A stretch of 64,000 nucleotides of DNA, taken from contig NC_089730.1 of assembly GCF_035083965.1 (NCBI RefSeq), positions 14,739,242-14,803,241 of the forward strand. The letters run 5' to 3'. This DNA is from Branchiostoma lanceolatum. Lineage: Eukaryota > Chordata > Leptocardii > Amphioxiformes > Branchiostomatidae. Under the pieces are notes generated by a model, which was not told the origin of the DNA, made no database searches, and worked only from the letters and a program-made list of their open reading frames with translations. Below, one piece after another: positions 55,692-64,000 of the stretch; position 1 is the first letter of the stretch, and each line of letters begins with the position of its first letter. The position numbers and the translations under genes are program-made.

Positions 55692-57560
55692 GCCATGACG
55701 GTTTTGGTGAAAAAATGTGTGTAGAATTAGCAAACGTGCCAAGAAGCTGAACGCCCTGCAAATGGCTGTGTTCATAGCCGGCAAAATACGAGCATCAAGC
55801 TTGACTTCCAACAAGCAAACTCTCGAATTTGCTTGGAGATGTCTGTCAAGAACTATATCCCTATCACTCTATAAGTTGCCAATAGAAGTAGCATTTGTAC
55901 TTATTCCTCTTATCAACTCTAATGCGACTGAGTTTGTAAAAAGATATAAAAATCGGTAACTTGGATGAACCTCGCCAACAGTTGGTGTACTGTATATAAT
56001 GTTTCTATGCGGGGTACGTCCAATTATACCTATAGATGGGTGCTTACGTTCTAAGAAGTTACCAATATCTTTAAGTATGTAAGATTAGTAGTTAGCTCGA
56101 CCTGTGATAGAGCTATATGATAAAATACCTCCATGACTTTAGGAATAACATTCTGTATTTACATATTTTGTGTAGGGTGTTAGAGAACGTTATGTACGAA
56201 ATAAGAATACATTTTACATCAATATTCGCAAATATAGGTTATTGGCCGTAAGAAATCAATAACGAAAAAAAAGGAAATTGTATTGGAGAAGACTACGTCT
56301 AAAAAAGAAAAAAAAGAAGACAGCTTGGTAGCTAACAAAAATTCTCTTTTTACTTTCTGTATGTTTTGGTAGCGTATAGTTATTTAGACGACGAATTACC
56401 GATGGTTTATTTCATCCCAAACTACAAATGTATGCTATAATAGAAATATCTAATTCACTTTTTTCTGTTTATAAAAAAGCTTGACTAAAGAATGTCCATT
56501 ATGAAAGTTTAGAAAAAATTAACTTAAAGTACAATGCCAATGGTAATCGTTTGTCATAACATAAATATCACAATATTAGAAGTACTTAGTGTCTGAAAAA
56601 AAGCTGACTAAGAATGTTGCAAAGACGTTGGGGCTATGGTGTGATCTGATTGGGTTTGGAGGCGATAGTTGGATCTTATAAATGATGTCTTGCACTTGGT
56701 ACTGACAGTTGACCATCTCCACCCGGACTGATTTTACGTTGATAGAACATGATATGTTGCAGCATTGGGGTTGGAATTCTTCCGATAGCTAGCTTCTATT
56801 TAAGAGAAGGGTTATCTCTAGGTGATATCTAAACCACTAGCAGTACATTAGGCTTCAACTTGGAGACAGAACCAACCAATGGGTGCATTTCTATGACCCA
56901 AATATACTATGTATGTTGCATTTATACTTACAGTTCGTTGATATAGCCTGGTGTTAAAACGCACAACAAAGCTGCTTAGTCTCTTTCATCCTCTGTGCAA
57001 ATATTTGCAGAGAGAACGAAATTAAAGAGACTTGCGGTAGCCAGAATAGGTTTTGATACCATGCTACTTTAATATACATGGAAATACATGTACATGACAC
57101 ATTCACAACGTAGAATAGAAATGACAAAATATTTAATGTTTGTAAGATATGAGCCATGAGGTAGATCACATCATAATCTAAAAGATATCTATGCGCTCAT
57201 ACAACTGGACTCCTTGCAAACGTTAAGATTAATATTCACGTGTACATCTCTGTAGATATTTTGACGTTTTTAACTAAATAAACATATTCCTTACCGCAGC
57301 ATCTTGGGTTATGGTGATATTTGTACCAAATTTGTCATTGCAAAAGTGCTTTATATTACTTTCCATTGCAATCTTATAACGTCAAAAGTATACATGTATA
57401 TCAACCGAAAACTACATGAATCTACGAGATGTAACGAGGCTTTTATTGCATTATCATCATTTACAATAATAACGTTCATATTCGTATATCAGACATGTTT
57501 TCCAGTGGCACCAAACTATCTCAATGATAGAAAACTTTGGCAAACTGCTGTGATTGTTTA
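55692..57560. other. 3' flank of the CAP gene
   Basis: AT-rich; includes the CAP gene 3' UTR of unknown length. No recognised exon or repeat. Confidence 0.4.
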
Positions 57561-58124
57561 TCAAAATTGGTCAATGAGCAAAGACAAGTGATACAGAAAC
57601 AGTAGTAGTAAGCAAAGTGACGAGATTGTCATTACGTACTTGAAACAAACGGCCTGAAAACTCTCCTCGTCAAAAGTCTCGTGTGAGTCTCCGCTCTCTA
57701 CGTCTGAGCGACTTCGTTTGATCATCTTCCTCCACTCAGAGGCAATCGCCTTGATTTGGTTGTCGAATTCGGTGTCCAGGACAAGCACGGAGCGCCCCCC
57801 GGCAGTTGTTAGCTGTTTTTCACCTGTCCTGTCTAACACTTTACTGGAGAGGTATCTCATTCGAACCTTCTCGCAAATCCCGCAGTGCTCTAATTCTTGG
57901 AACACGCGAAGTCTTTTGTTACCGTCCAAGCACCACATCTTCCTGTTAATTCTCACCACCTCGATGAGCGGCACTCGTTTGATGTCCACCTCTTCGTATA
58001 GGATCTGTCGGAAGAGTTCGGATAACTTCGTGCCGTTGTGGAATTCTCCCCCTATCGACTGTTGGGTGTACAGCACCCGGGAGGGGCGAATGGCGATCAC
58101 CCGCTCCGGCGTCCTGTTTGTCAT
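57561..58124 (-). CDS. Small ParB/sulfiredoxin-fold-like protein, 187 aa
   Basis: Minus-strand frame from an ATG that directly follows an acceptor-like TGTCACAG. It begins MTNRTPERVIAIRPSRVLYT, has LSELFRQILYEEVDI, PLIEVVRINRKMWCLDGNKR and LRVFQELEHCGICEKVRMRY, then LDRTGEKQLTTAGG and a charged tail. IRPSRV...F...PLIEV...CLDGNKRLRVF follows the ParB-like nuclease / sulfiredoxin fold: a strand, the DGN(K/R)RL loop at the place of ParB GERR or sulfiredoxin GCHR, then a helix. The chemistry is not known; without the sulfiredoxin GCHR cysteine it is unlikely to be a sulfiredoxin. The frame ends in a hydrophobic stretch (MTISSLCLLLLFLYH) that is either a C-terminal membrane anchor or read-through past a donor (GTACGT starting at 57639). 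A 5' UTR exon candidate is at 59938-60085. Confidence 0.65.
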   Translation of the reverse strand: MTNRTPERVIAIRPSRVLYTQQSIGGEFHNGTKLSELFRQILYEEVDIKRVPLIEVVRINRKMWCLDGNKRLRVFQELEHCGICEKVRMRYLSSKVLDRTGEKQLTTAGGRSVLVLDTEFDNQIKAIASEWRKMIKRSRSDVESGDSHETFDEESFQAVCFKYVMTISSLCLLLLFLYHLSLLIDQF

Positions 58125-59937
58125 CTGTGACACCCGCTAGTGACAATGGTAGAGTCCAACCAGTCAATCATTGTAGAAACAAGTTTTGAAAAGAATCCAC
58201 GTACTCCAAGTTCATGCAGCTACTTGACGACAAGTCTGAAGAACTCTTGGCCTTACACTCCCGTCGTCCTATGAAAACAAAGAAGCGCATGAAACCTATA
58301 GAAAGTCCTCTTGTGCTGCATATGTAATACGTATATGAGCAAGTGTTTAAGTGGCCTAATGTGCATGAAGAGGAGTTATTCTACCGTTTGTTTAACAAAC
58401 AGCACATGTCATTGGAAAATCGTTAGACTAACAAGTTGTAAAACGTATTGTCAACTTTTAAAATAACCTTTCTTTTGTAACAAGACAAAAACATTATGAC
58501 AACATACACACTTTTAGTTAAGTTGACCTTGTTATCGTATGCACCATGCATTAGAGTGCTGTGTACGTTGTGCATTTAAATTATTCATGGTTTAAATGTG
58601 TTTCTTATGCTTACAATGGGTAATCAGGCCAATACATTGCGCATACATTGTCATAGTTAGGACGTAACTAGGGCACATTAATACGACGAAGCAAACTGCT
58701 TCAAGCACCTGATTTTTTTTCCTAAAGCAACTTAAATTGTTTTCAACATTCTACACCTCACCGGGAGAATACAATTCTTCAATCACTTTCACCTAGTGTG
58801 AAACAAGACACAAACACGAACAGATCATTCAATAAAAGACAAATTCATCAAACCGTCACAAGGATTGCTTGTATCTAGTTCTTGATTTAAAGCGGCCCCA
58901 AAGTTGACACAGACTCCTATTGTTGTGTCAGCTTGTTTTTATCTTTACATTCTTGACCTTTGTACGGTGACTTTTGGTACATGAGCGAACACGATCGATC
59001 GTGAACAACGTCCTTACGAAAATGATGCCCTTCGCATTCCCCCTTTTCAAGCCAACAGAATGCGAAGTTAACGCAACATTTGGTGCTCATTCGAGTCACT
59101 TGACGTCCGTCGACTTGTGGGAAAAATAATCGACCGTGGGACCGGTAAAAAGGCTGTAACATTGTTGTGTTGTCCAGCGGCTGTTACAAACACGTGGACA
59201 GTTCTGAACCCATGGGGTTCTATCTAAAATCCCATGCATTGAAAGCAAATGCAGGCTATCAAGTAGAAAATCTGTTAATCTGCTGATAATACGGTTGCTT
59301 CGTTTGTAATATGCCATTGTCTACCTGTTACTGAGGGTGTTATCAAAACATTTTTAGTGCCAAAAAGTCCAATCAGTCTATTTTTGATTAAACCTCCTTG
59401 GTCTATAAACATAACGTTATCATTCTAGCTAGCCCACGATGGTACGCCACTCCCTCAAAATCAAGCTTGTGTACACAGAAAATTGACAATCCATCCGTAA
59501 AGACCGTTATCTAAAACGATATGTAAACAACTGTAGCTAGGTGCGTCCGCGAGTGCACGCGTCAATTCACGTGCCGTACAGGTTGCACTAAATCGCTTAG
59601 AGTTAGACAGAAATACAAACTACTAGAACTAGTAGAAGAATGTGACGTTACACTTAAGGTTAGGGAATATCTATATATTACATAAAAATGTAAGAATGTA
59701 GATAAGTGCTACACAGACAGTAAATGTTCAATCTATTACCCCCCCTCCCTCTCTACCTGTCCATAGACTTTGCACCTGTCTAACACTACATATCTTAACA
59801 CACAGAAGTTACCGGTCTTCAGAAGACTCTTAGACTTTACACTGCCTTACCTCTGTAACCGTGGAAATAGAAAGTTCTTGAAAATATCTGTTGGCGATTT
59901 TAGGTTAAACAGGTGAAATTACGTAAACGGGACTTAC
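58125..59937. other. Intron or 5' flank of the ParB-like gene
   Basis: A minus-strand frame at 58917-59162 has a run of Cys and His (CCVNFAFC, GECEGHHF) slightly like a CCCH finger, but its spacing does not fit and it is not called. Nothing else recognised. Confidence 0.35.
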
Positions 59938-60085
59938 ATCGGCTACGTGCGAGGGGTCACCAGGGTTCACAGACTAGGATCCGGAAAGGGCGGGAGAGCA
60001 AATAGCGGTGAAGCGTTATCACTGAACAAGCACTGCTTGGAGCTTTAACGTTCTTAGGCCGGCCATGTTGTGTCGATTGTATGGA
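59938..60085 (-). promoter_or_regulatory. Candidate promoter and 5' UTR exon of the ParB-like gene
   Basis: Minus strand: GC-richer block with a GGGCGGG-type box near 59988 (as read on the plus strand) and a strong donor GCCGAT/GTAAGT ending at 59938. It contains a short upstream frame ATGGCCGGCCTAAG (15 codons, stop near 60019). The next minus-strand acceptor seen is the one just before the ATG at 58124. Confidence 0.4.
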
Positions 60086-60395
60086 CGACATCCTCTGGGA
60101 ACACCAAAACTGATACGAGAGAGCGAAAAAAAGGTAAAAATTGGGTAAAAAAAGTTGCCTTCATTTTATTATGAAATCTAAGTGGCCAGGAAGGTTAAGC
60201 AAATGACTGAACACACAGAGTATGGTATACTAAACAATAGATATCTTAATTTCTGGTCTTTTTATGTTTATTTATCTTTGACTTTGGCATTCTATGACAT
60301 TAGCGTTCGCTATTTTGGGCAATATATGCCATACATTTGCTCATTTTATAGCTGCTTTGTACGATTTACAGTATGGTCAGAAGCTTTTGCTTGAA

Positions 60396-60467
60396 GCTAT
60401 TGACAGGATGATCCTGTCAGCAGTGCAATTCTTTTCTATTGCTGACAGGATCATCCTGTCAATAGCC
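60396..60467. repeat. Palindromic satellite, array A (single hairpin)
   Basis: A perfect inverted repeat: GCTATTGACAGGATGATCC, TGTCAGCA at the left and TGCTGACAGGATCATCCTG, TCAATAGC at the right, with an 18 bp loop. GACAGGATGATCCTGTC is also a palindrome in itself, so each arm can fold on its own. Confidence 0.9.
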
Positions 60468-60937
60468 ACCTCCAAAACTTGTTTCCAAACAAAATTAATG
60501 GGCACCCGAATGCCATCCATTTAATCGAATCAACATTGGCTTATCTCTGTTTTGAAATGGATCTAAATGCCACAACTTGAACATTTTATGTTGACACATT
60601 TGCCAGAATTGTGCCACGGTGATTTATGTTAATTTCTTTTGTTCTCGTTCAACATTAAGGGGACTCCGTGTGGAAAGATGATATCCATTTACATCATGAA
60701 ATTAATCAATATTAGGCTATTTTCTGTATTCTTTTCCCGGCATAGTTTGTATGTAACAAAAAACAGAATTGTGGACTTTCCCACGAAAACTTTCCTACTC
60801 CGATCCAAAAGTACATAACACTATTTGGGAATATGTTGAAAGTAACCCTTTTGATAGTTTTTACCCTGACCAATGATCATTGCCAGTGTTTTAAGAAGTG
60901 TTCGAAAAAAACAGCAAAAGTTAAACTAAAGCCTAAG
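60468..60937. other. Spacer between palindromic arrays A and B
   Basis: AT-rich; no exon or repeat recognised. Confidence 0.4.
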
Positions 60938-61245
60938 GCTATTGGCAGGACGATCCTGTCAGCAGTACAAAAATTTGCACTGCTGGCAGGACGATCCTGT
61001 CAGCAGTACAAAAATTTGCACTGCTGGCAGGACGATCCTGTCAGCAGTACAAAAAATTTGCACTGCTGACAGGACGATCCTGCCAGGAGTACAAAAATTT
61101 GTACTGCTGACAGGATCGTCCTGCCAGCAGTACAAAAATTTGCACTGCTGGCAGAACGATCCTGTCAGCAGTACAAAAATTTCTACTGCTGGCAGGACGA
61201 TCCTTTCAGTAGTGCAAAAATTTGTACTGCTGACAGGATCGTTCT
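60938..61245. repeat. Palindromic satellite, array B (41-bp unit)
   Basis: About seven units of AGGACGATCCTGTCAGCAGT, ACAAAAATTTGCACTGCTGGC. The first three are nearly identical at a period of 41-42 bp; later ones vary or are inverted. AGCAGTACAAAAATTTGCACTGCT and the GGATCG/CGATCC words make every unit self-complementary. The array opens with GGCTATTGGCAGG, like array A. The open frames over it are artefacts. Confidence 0.92.
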
Positions 61246-61249
61246 TTTT

Positions 61250-61365
61250 TTCAATGCATTTTCGCAACCAATCAGAAGCTAGCATATGTAATTGCTACGG
61301 TAACAGCAGATATTAGGTGTTTCAAGATGTCGGCCATCATCACAGCGTATCTAAGGACCTACCAG
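61250..61365 (+). promoter_or_regulatory. CCAAT-type promoter and possible short first coding exon
   Basis: CGCAACCAATCAGAAGC (Y-box) is followed at 61327 by ATGTCGGCCATCATCACAG, 13 codons ending CTACCAG at a GTGATT donor. The start context AAGATGTCG is fair. No continuing exon was found, so the gene is unproven. Confidence 0.25.
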
Positions 61366-61848
61366 GTGATTACAGCGCGATCTGATCGGATCCGGCGAAC
61401 GCATGAGCTGGAAACCGGGCAATTTTAATTTCATAACTTCAGCTAGGCTTAACCTATTCATGGGGCATATTTCGGATCGTGATTATAGTCATGTTTTATC
61501 TCAAATGTCATCGATGCTAGGTGCCAAATTTCTGACATGCTCCAGTACTGATACTCCCATCCGAGCCCTCTATTAATTGAGCTGAACTACTAGTTAACGT
61601 ACAACGTACAAGTAACAGCCGTTTCGTTATCACAACTGACTCTTTTTCATGCTGAAATGTTTGAATCCGTCGAAACGCACTTTTAATAGAAGGAAGCCAC
61701 CCGCCTCCCACTGGATCCTAATGCCAATTCTTCAATAAATCCCATGACTTCACCAGACAGGTGTGGTTGTGCTCTATTATTACGAGTCATTTCTAGTTTA
61801 CTGCTGTACATATATCCGGTACATAGAGGTATAATAGCAGGCAGACAC
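61366..61848. other. Stretch between the two candidate first exons
   Basis: No further exon recognised; contains open frames without support. Confidence 0.35.
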
Positions 61849-61942
61849 GCTGCACAAAATTGGCCTCTTGGTACTCATTCAGGGCGGCCTGGAAATCCGC
61901 CCAGTTGGAAAACTTATCTCCAGCCTTCATGGCTGCCGCCAT
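61849..61942 (-). CDS. First coding exon resembling a ZSWIM3/FAR1-like protein N-terminus (partial)
   Basis: Minus strand: ATGGCGGCAGCC opens MAAAMKAGDKFSNWADF, then QAALNEYQEANFVQ, 31 codons, with a weak donor (CAGC/GTGTCT). The pattern (K)xGDxFxxWxxFxxxLxxYQxxNxVQ is that of the start of FAR1-like N-terminal domains in ZSWIM3-type and transposase-derived animal proteins, where a W(K/R)RDSRT segment would follow in exon 2. No exon 2 was seen to the left. Upstream on this strand CAGCCAATCAGAGCTCGC is a Y-box promoter element. The exon lies between palindromic arrays B and C. Confidence 0.45.
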
Positions 61943-62004
61943 GTTCCTCGCTGAGTCCTTTTGCGCGGGCAATCTTTTTGCGAGCTCTGATTGGCTGAAA
62001 CTTT

Positions 62005-62225
62005 TTCCTGTCAGCAGTAGAAAGTTTTGCACTGCTGACAGGAAAAATCCTGTCAGCAGTAGAAATGTTTGCACTGCAGACAGGATGATCCTGTCAGCAG
62101 TAGAAATTTTTACACTGCAGACAGGATCATCCTGACAGCAGTGCAGATTTTTCCGCTGCTGTCAGGATCATCCTGTCTGCAGTGCAAAAATTTCTACTGC
62201 TGACAGGATCATCCTGACAGTAGCC
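62005..62225. repeat. Palindromic satellite, array C
   Basis: Five or six units of TCCTGTCAGCAGTAGAAA...TTGCACTGCTGACAGGA with GACAGGATGATCCTGTC or AGGATCATCCTGTC joints. Near 62135-62185 the orientation inverts (CAGCAGTGCAG...CCGCTGCTG), making a larger palindrome. The array closes with ATCATCCTGACAGTAGCC, the complement of the opening GGCTATTGACAG. Confidence 0.92.
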
Positions 62226-62587
62226 ACAACCTAAACTAAATTAAAATCGGTTGCAGGGTGTCTTGTGGTCGCATGGTGGCAGTGAATGTCGTAAAACCAC
62301 ACTATCATTCAATATCCTCTGAATTTCGGCCACAGATCACAGAAAAGGATCTCTTTAAACACGTTTTCTTATATGCCAAAGATGAAATATGTAATAAGTA
62401 TCAGCGTTTCGGCTTGATTTGCCAGAAAACTTTCAGAGGTGTCCTGAGTTAGCCGGTTTACGGCAGTTTGGCTGCAGACGACAGTAACCTTGCATGTGTG
62501 GCTGATATAGATTTGTGTCCAGAAATCTTGTTCGTAAATCGTCCTTTAGAGCTATATTAGCTACTTATCTGCACTACAGAAGTCATC
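62226..62587. other. Upstream region of the C11orf98 homologue
   Basis: No TATA box at a fitting distance; the transcription start must lie in the last 100 bp or so before 62588. Two short ORFs here are not supported. Confidence 0.4.
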
Positions 62588-63798
62588 ATGGCACCAGGAA
62601 GCAAGATAAATCGGCCGAAAATCGTGAGTACGCAGAGAACATCACAAAACAGCACGCACATACACGCGGCACGTGTGTACATGTTCACATGGCGTGGGGA
62701 GGGGGGCGGCTGTACTGACGTTGTGATCGATAATAAGATTTTTCTTATGATTGAGCATGACAAGGCTTAATTTTTCAATAAATAACTTGTATACGTACAC
62801 AATTGTTGTGTATGTGCTATCAAGTTAGCTATTTCCATCAGGATGGCCCTGTCAATAGACAGTAGAAATATTTGTACTGTTGACAGGATGATCTTGTCAG
62901 CAGTAGAAAAAGTTGCACTGTTGACAGGATCATCTTGTCAATAGCCTCAGGCTATTGCGAAATTACGTTTGATCTTATCTCATAAATTTTAGCAATAATA
63001 TCTAACATTACTTGTAATTTATAACGTTAGCACTGACCTTTTTTCATATTGATACGTCGAACCGCAGGAAAAACTGAAGAACCCACGAAAGTTCAAGAGA
63101 CAGATGAAGGCCCAGAGGAAGAGACAGTTCGAGAGACAGTCCGGAATAAAGATGGCTGATGTACAGGACAAGGAGATCATGCCAGCATCACATTTACTCA
63201 AGAGAAGGTAAATATGTTAACCGTCTCCCTGTTGCCTAAATCTGTAACTGATAGAGAGTGGGGTACCAAATGGCTACTTCAGTGTGTTAATGGTGTGTTT
63301 TACCACATAAACAGCAAGCTTATGCTGTGATACTTTGCAATCAACCTTCTATTCTAACTAAGTGCTTGCTTTTATCATAAATAGTGTTACTGTAAATGTT
63401 GAAATGTTCATGGTGGTTTTACTGTCACTGTTTTTACATGGCCTTCCCACCACAAATGATACTTCAAATCAAATGTGTATTTCTGTGTGTCACTACATAC
63501 ACGGTAGTATAATGGCAAATTTAAAACACCATGAAAACTTTATTTCCCGTTGTACTGTAAGATTATGTCCCGCAAAAATAAATGAATTTACAGTATTATA
63601 GGGTGTTGAGGGCTTGCACTTGATCTCCATGCTATGCTGAGTTACCTGTTAAAATTTCCTTGATTTCAAGACTTCATATCCTTTTTTGATATGCTAATAG
63701 AACATGTCCCAAAGCCAACATCACGCTGTCTGGGAAGAAGAAGAGGAAGATTCTCAAACAGCTCCGGAGATCGCAGAAGGAGAAAGAGGAGATGGAAT
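62588..63798 (+). CDS. C11orf98: C11orf98 homologue, first three exons (3' end not in window or not seen)
   Basis: Exons 62588-62623 (MAPGSKINRPKI), 63068-63207 (EKLKNPRKFKRQMKAQRKRQ onward, to ASHLLKR) and 63701-63798 (TCPKANITLSGKKKRKILK onward, to KEKEEME). Phases fit: exon 1 ends in phase 0, exon 2 leaves AG which with A makes Arg. Recalled human C11orf98 has the same signatures in the same order: GGKINRPR at the start, a basic middle, a HHLKKR-like word, then ANITLSGKKRRKLLQQ and QKEKTAME. Donor ATGGAAT/GTGAGT closes exon 3, so at least one more exon should follow. The protein is small and extremely basic, which suggests nucleolar or RNA-associated location, but its function is unknown. 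Intron 1 contains palindromic array D. Confidence 0.85.
62838..62958. repeat. Palindromic satellite, array D (intron 1 of C11orf98 homologue)
   Basis: ATGGCCCTGTCAATAGACAG, GTACTGTTGACAGGATGATC, TTGTCAGCAGTAGAAAAAG and TTGACAGGATCATCTTGTCA, closing with AATAGCCTCAGGCTATT, a further palindrome. The most diverged of the four arrays. Confidence 0.85.
63208..63700. other. Intron 2 of the C11orf98 homologue
   Basis: AT-rich; nothing recognised besides the splice sites at both ends. Confidence 0.5.
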
Positions 63799-63825
63799 GT
63801 GAGTTACTTCAACAACTGGGAACAA

Positions 63826-64000
63826 GTTGTTAACCTTGTAGTGCCTAATGGGAAGTTTAGTTGCTGTTTCAGTAGCAGGGTATATTTCTACAGGGAGGGG
63901 TTGCTACATGCATGAGGCACCTCCTCTAACAAGGGACCCCCATCTAATGTCCCATCCAAAAGACAGTACAGTCTCAACCAAGATGTCCTGACCCCATGAC
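63826..64000 (-). mobile_element. SINE running off the right edge
   Basis: Minus-strand copy of the SINE family seen at 41.5, 42.0 and 54.0 kb: TTAACCTTGTAGTGCCTAAT, GCTGTTTCAGTAGCAGGGTA, GGGGTTGCTACATGC, GGCACCTCCTCTAACAAGG, GACCCCCATCTAATGTCCC. The tRNA-like head would lie beyond 64000. It begins about 30 bp after the donor of exon 3. Confidence 0.75.

Noticed and set aside
55529-55750. Alternative frame in the last CAP exon (start MPGRPTNMATMAEG)
   Set aside because: The spliced frame from 53907-54015 enters in another phase and has its own stop at 55689-55691.
58917-59162. Minus-strand frame with a Cys/His pattern resembling a CCCH zinc finger
   Set aside because: Cys spacing does not fit CCCH (C-x8-C-x5-C-x3-H), and there are no splice sites of note.
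60833-61316. Repetitive open frames (units like CWQDDPVSSTK)
   Set aside because: The frames exist only because the 41-42 bp satellite unit lacks stops; both strands show them.

Overview
The window looks like nuclear DNA of an invertebrate chordate, most probably a lancelet (Branchiostoma). The grounds are small host exons with GT/AG introns, a predicted relative of human C11orf98, a DOMON/copper monooxygenase gene of the DBH/MOXD type, a CAP-domain secreted protein with an LDL-receptor class A module, tRNA-derived SINEs, several LINE ends, and very many short palindromic (MITE-like) repeats. No viral or LTR-type fossil was recognised.

Layout. 1-14.5 kb: no complete gene seen; a patchwork of short inverted-repeat elements, LINE tails, one SINE, a GA-rich tract and a 150-170 bp tandem duplication. 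14.5-15.4 kb: the last exon of a single-pass membrane protein with a polyadenylation signal. 15.8-16.7 kb: three identical tRNA-Val(CAC) genes on the minus strand in a tandem array, followed by a 0.5 kb minisatellite built on an 11-bp GATC-containing unit. 19.1-26.5 kb: a complete 13-exon DBH-like monooxygenase gene (+, predicted 571 aa) with a TATA box. 28.9-41.7 kb: mostly intergenic or very long introns, with two promoter-like GC-rich first exons (ending 29662 and 39387), one orphan candidate exon at 35978, LINE tails and a MITE nested in another repeat. 41.8-55.7 kb: a complete 9-coding-exon CAP/LDLa secreted protein gene (+, predicted 388 aa). 57.6-60.1 kb: a minus-strand gene coding for a small ParB/sulfiredoxin-fold-like protein. 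60.4-63.0 kb: four arrays of a palindromic satellite with short promoter-like first exons between them, one of them (minus strand) resembling the start of a ZSWIM3/FAR1-like protein. 62.6 kb to the right edge: the first three exons of the C11orf98 homologue.

The protein genes do not form a pathway. The more unusual signals are in non-coding DNA: a spacer sequence shared between the tRNA-Val array and a tandem repeat inside intron 2 of the monooxygenase gene, the arrays of perfect palindromes at 60-63 kb, decoy copies of an exon end plus splice donor in the monooxygenase gene, and a MITE insertion whose empty site is visible elsewhere in the window. Exon joins were read by eye from frame, splice-site consensus and family similarity; total lengths of the two complete genes divide exactly by three, which supports the models.
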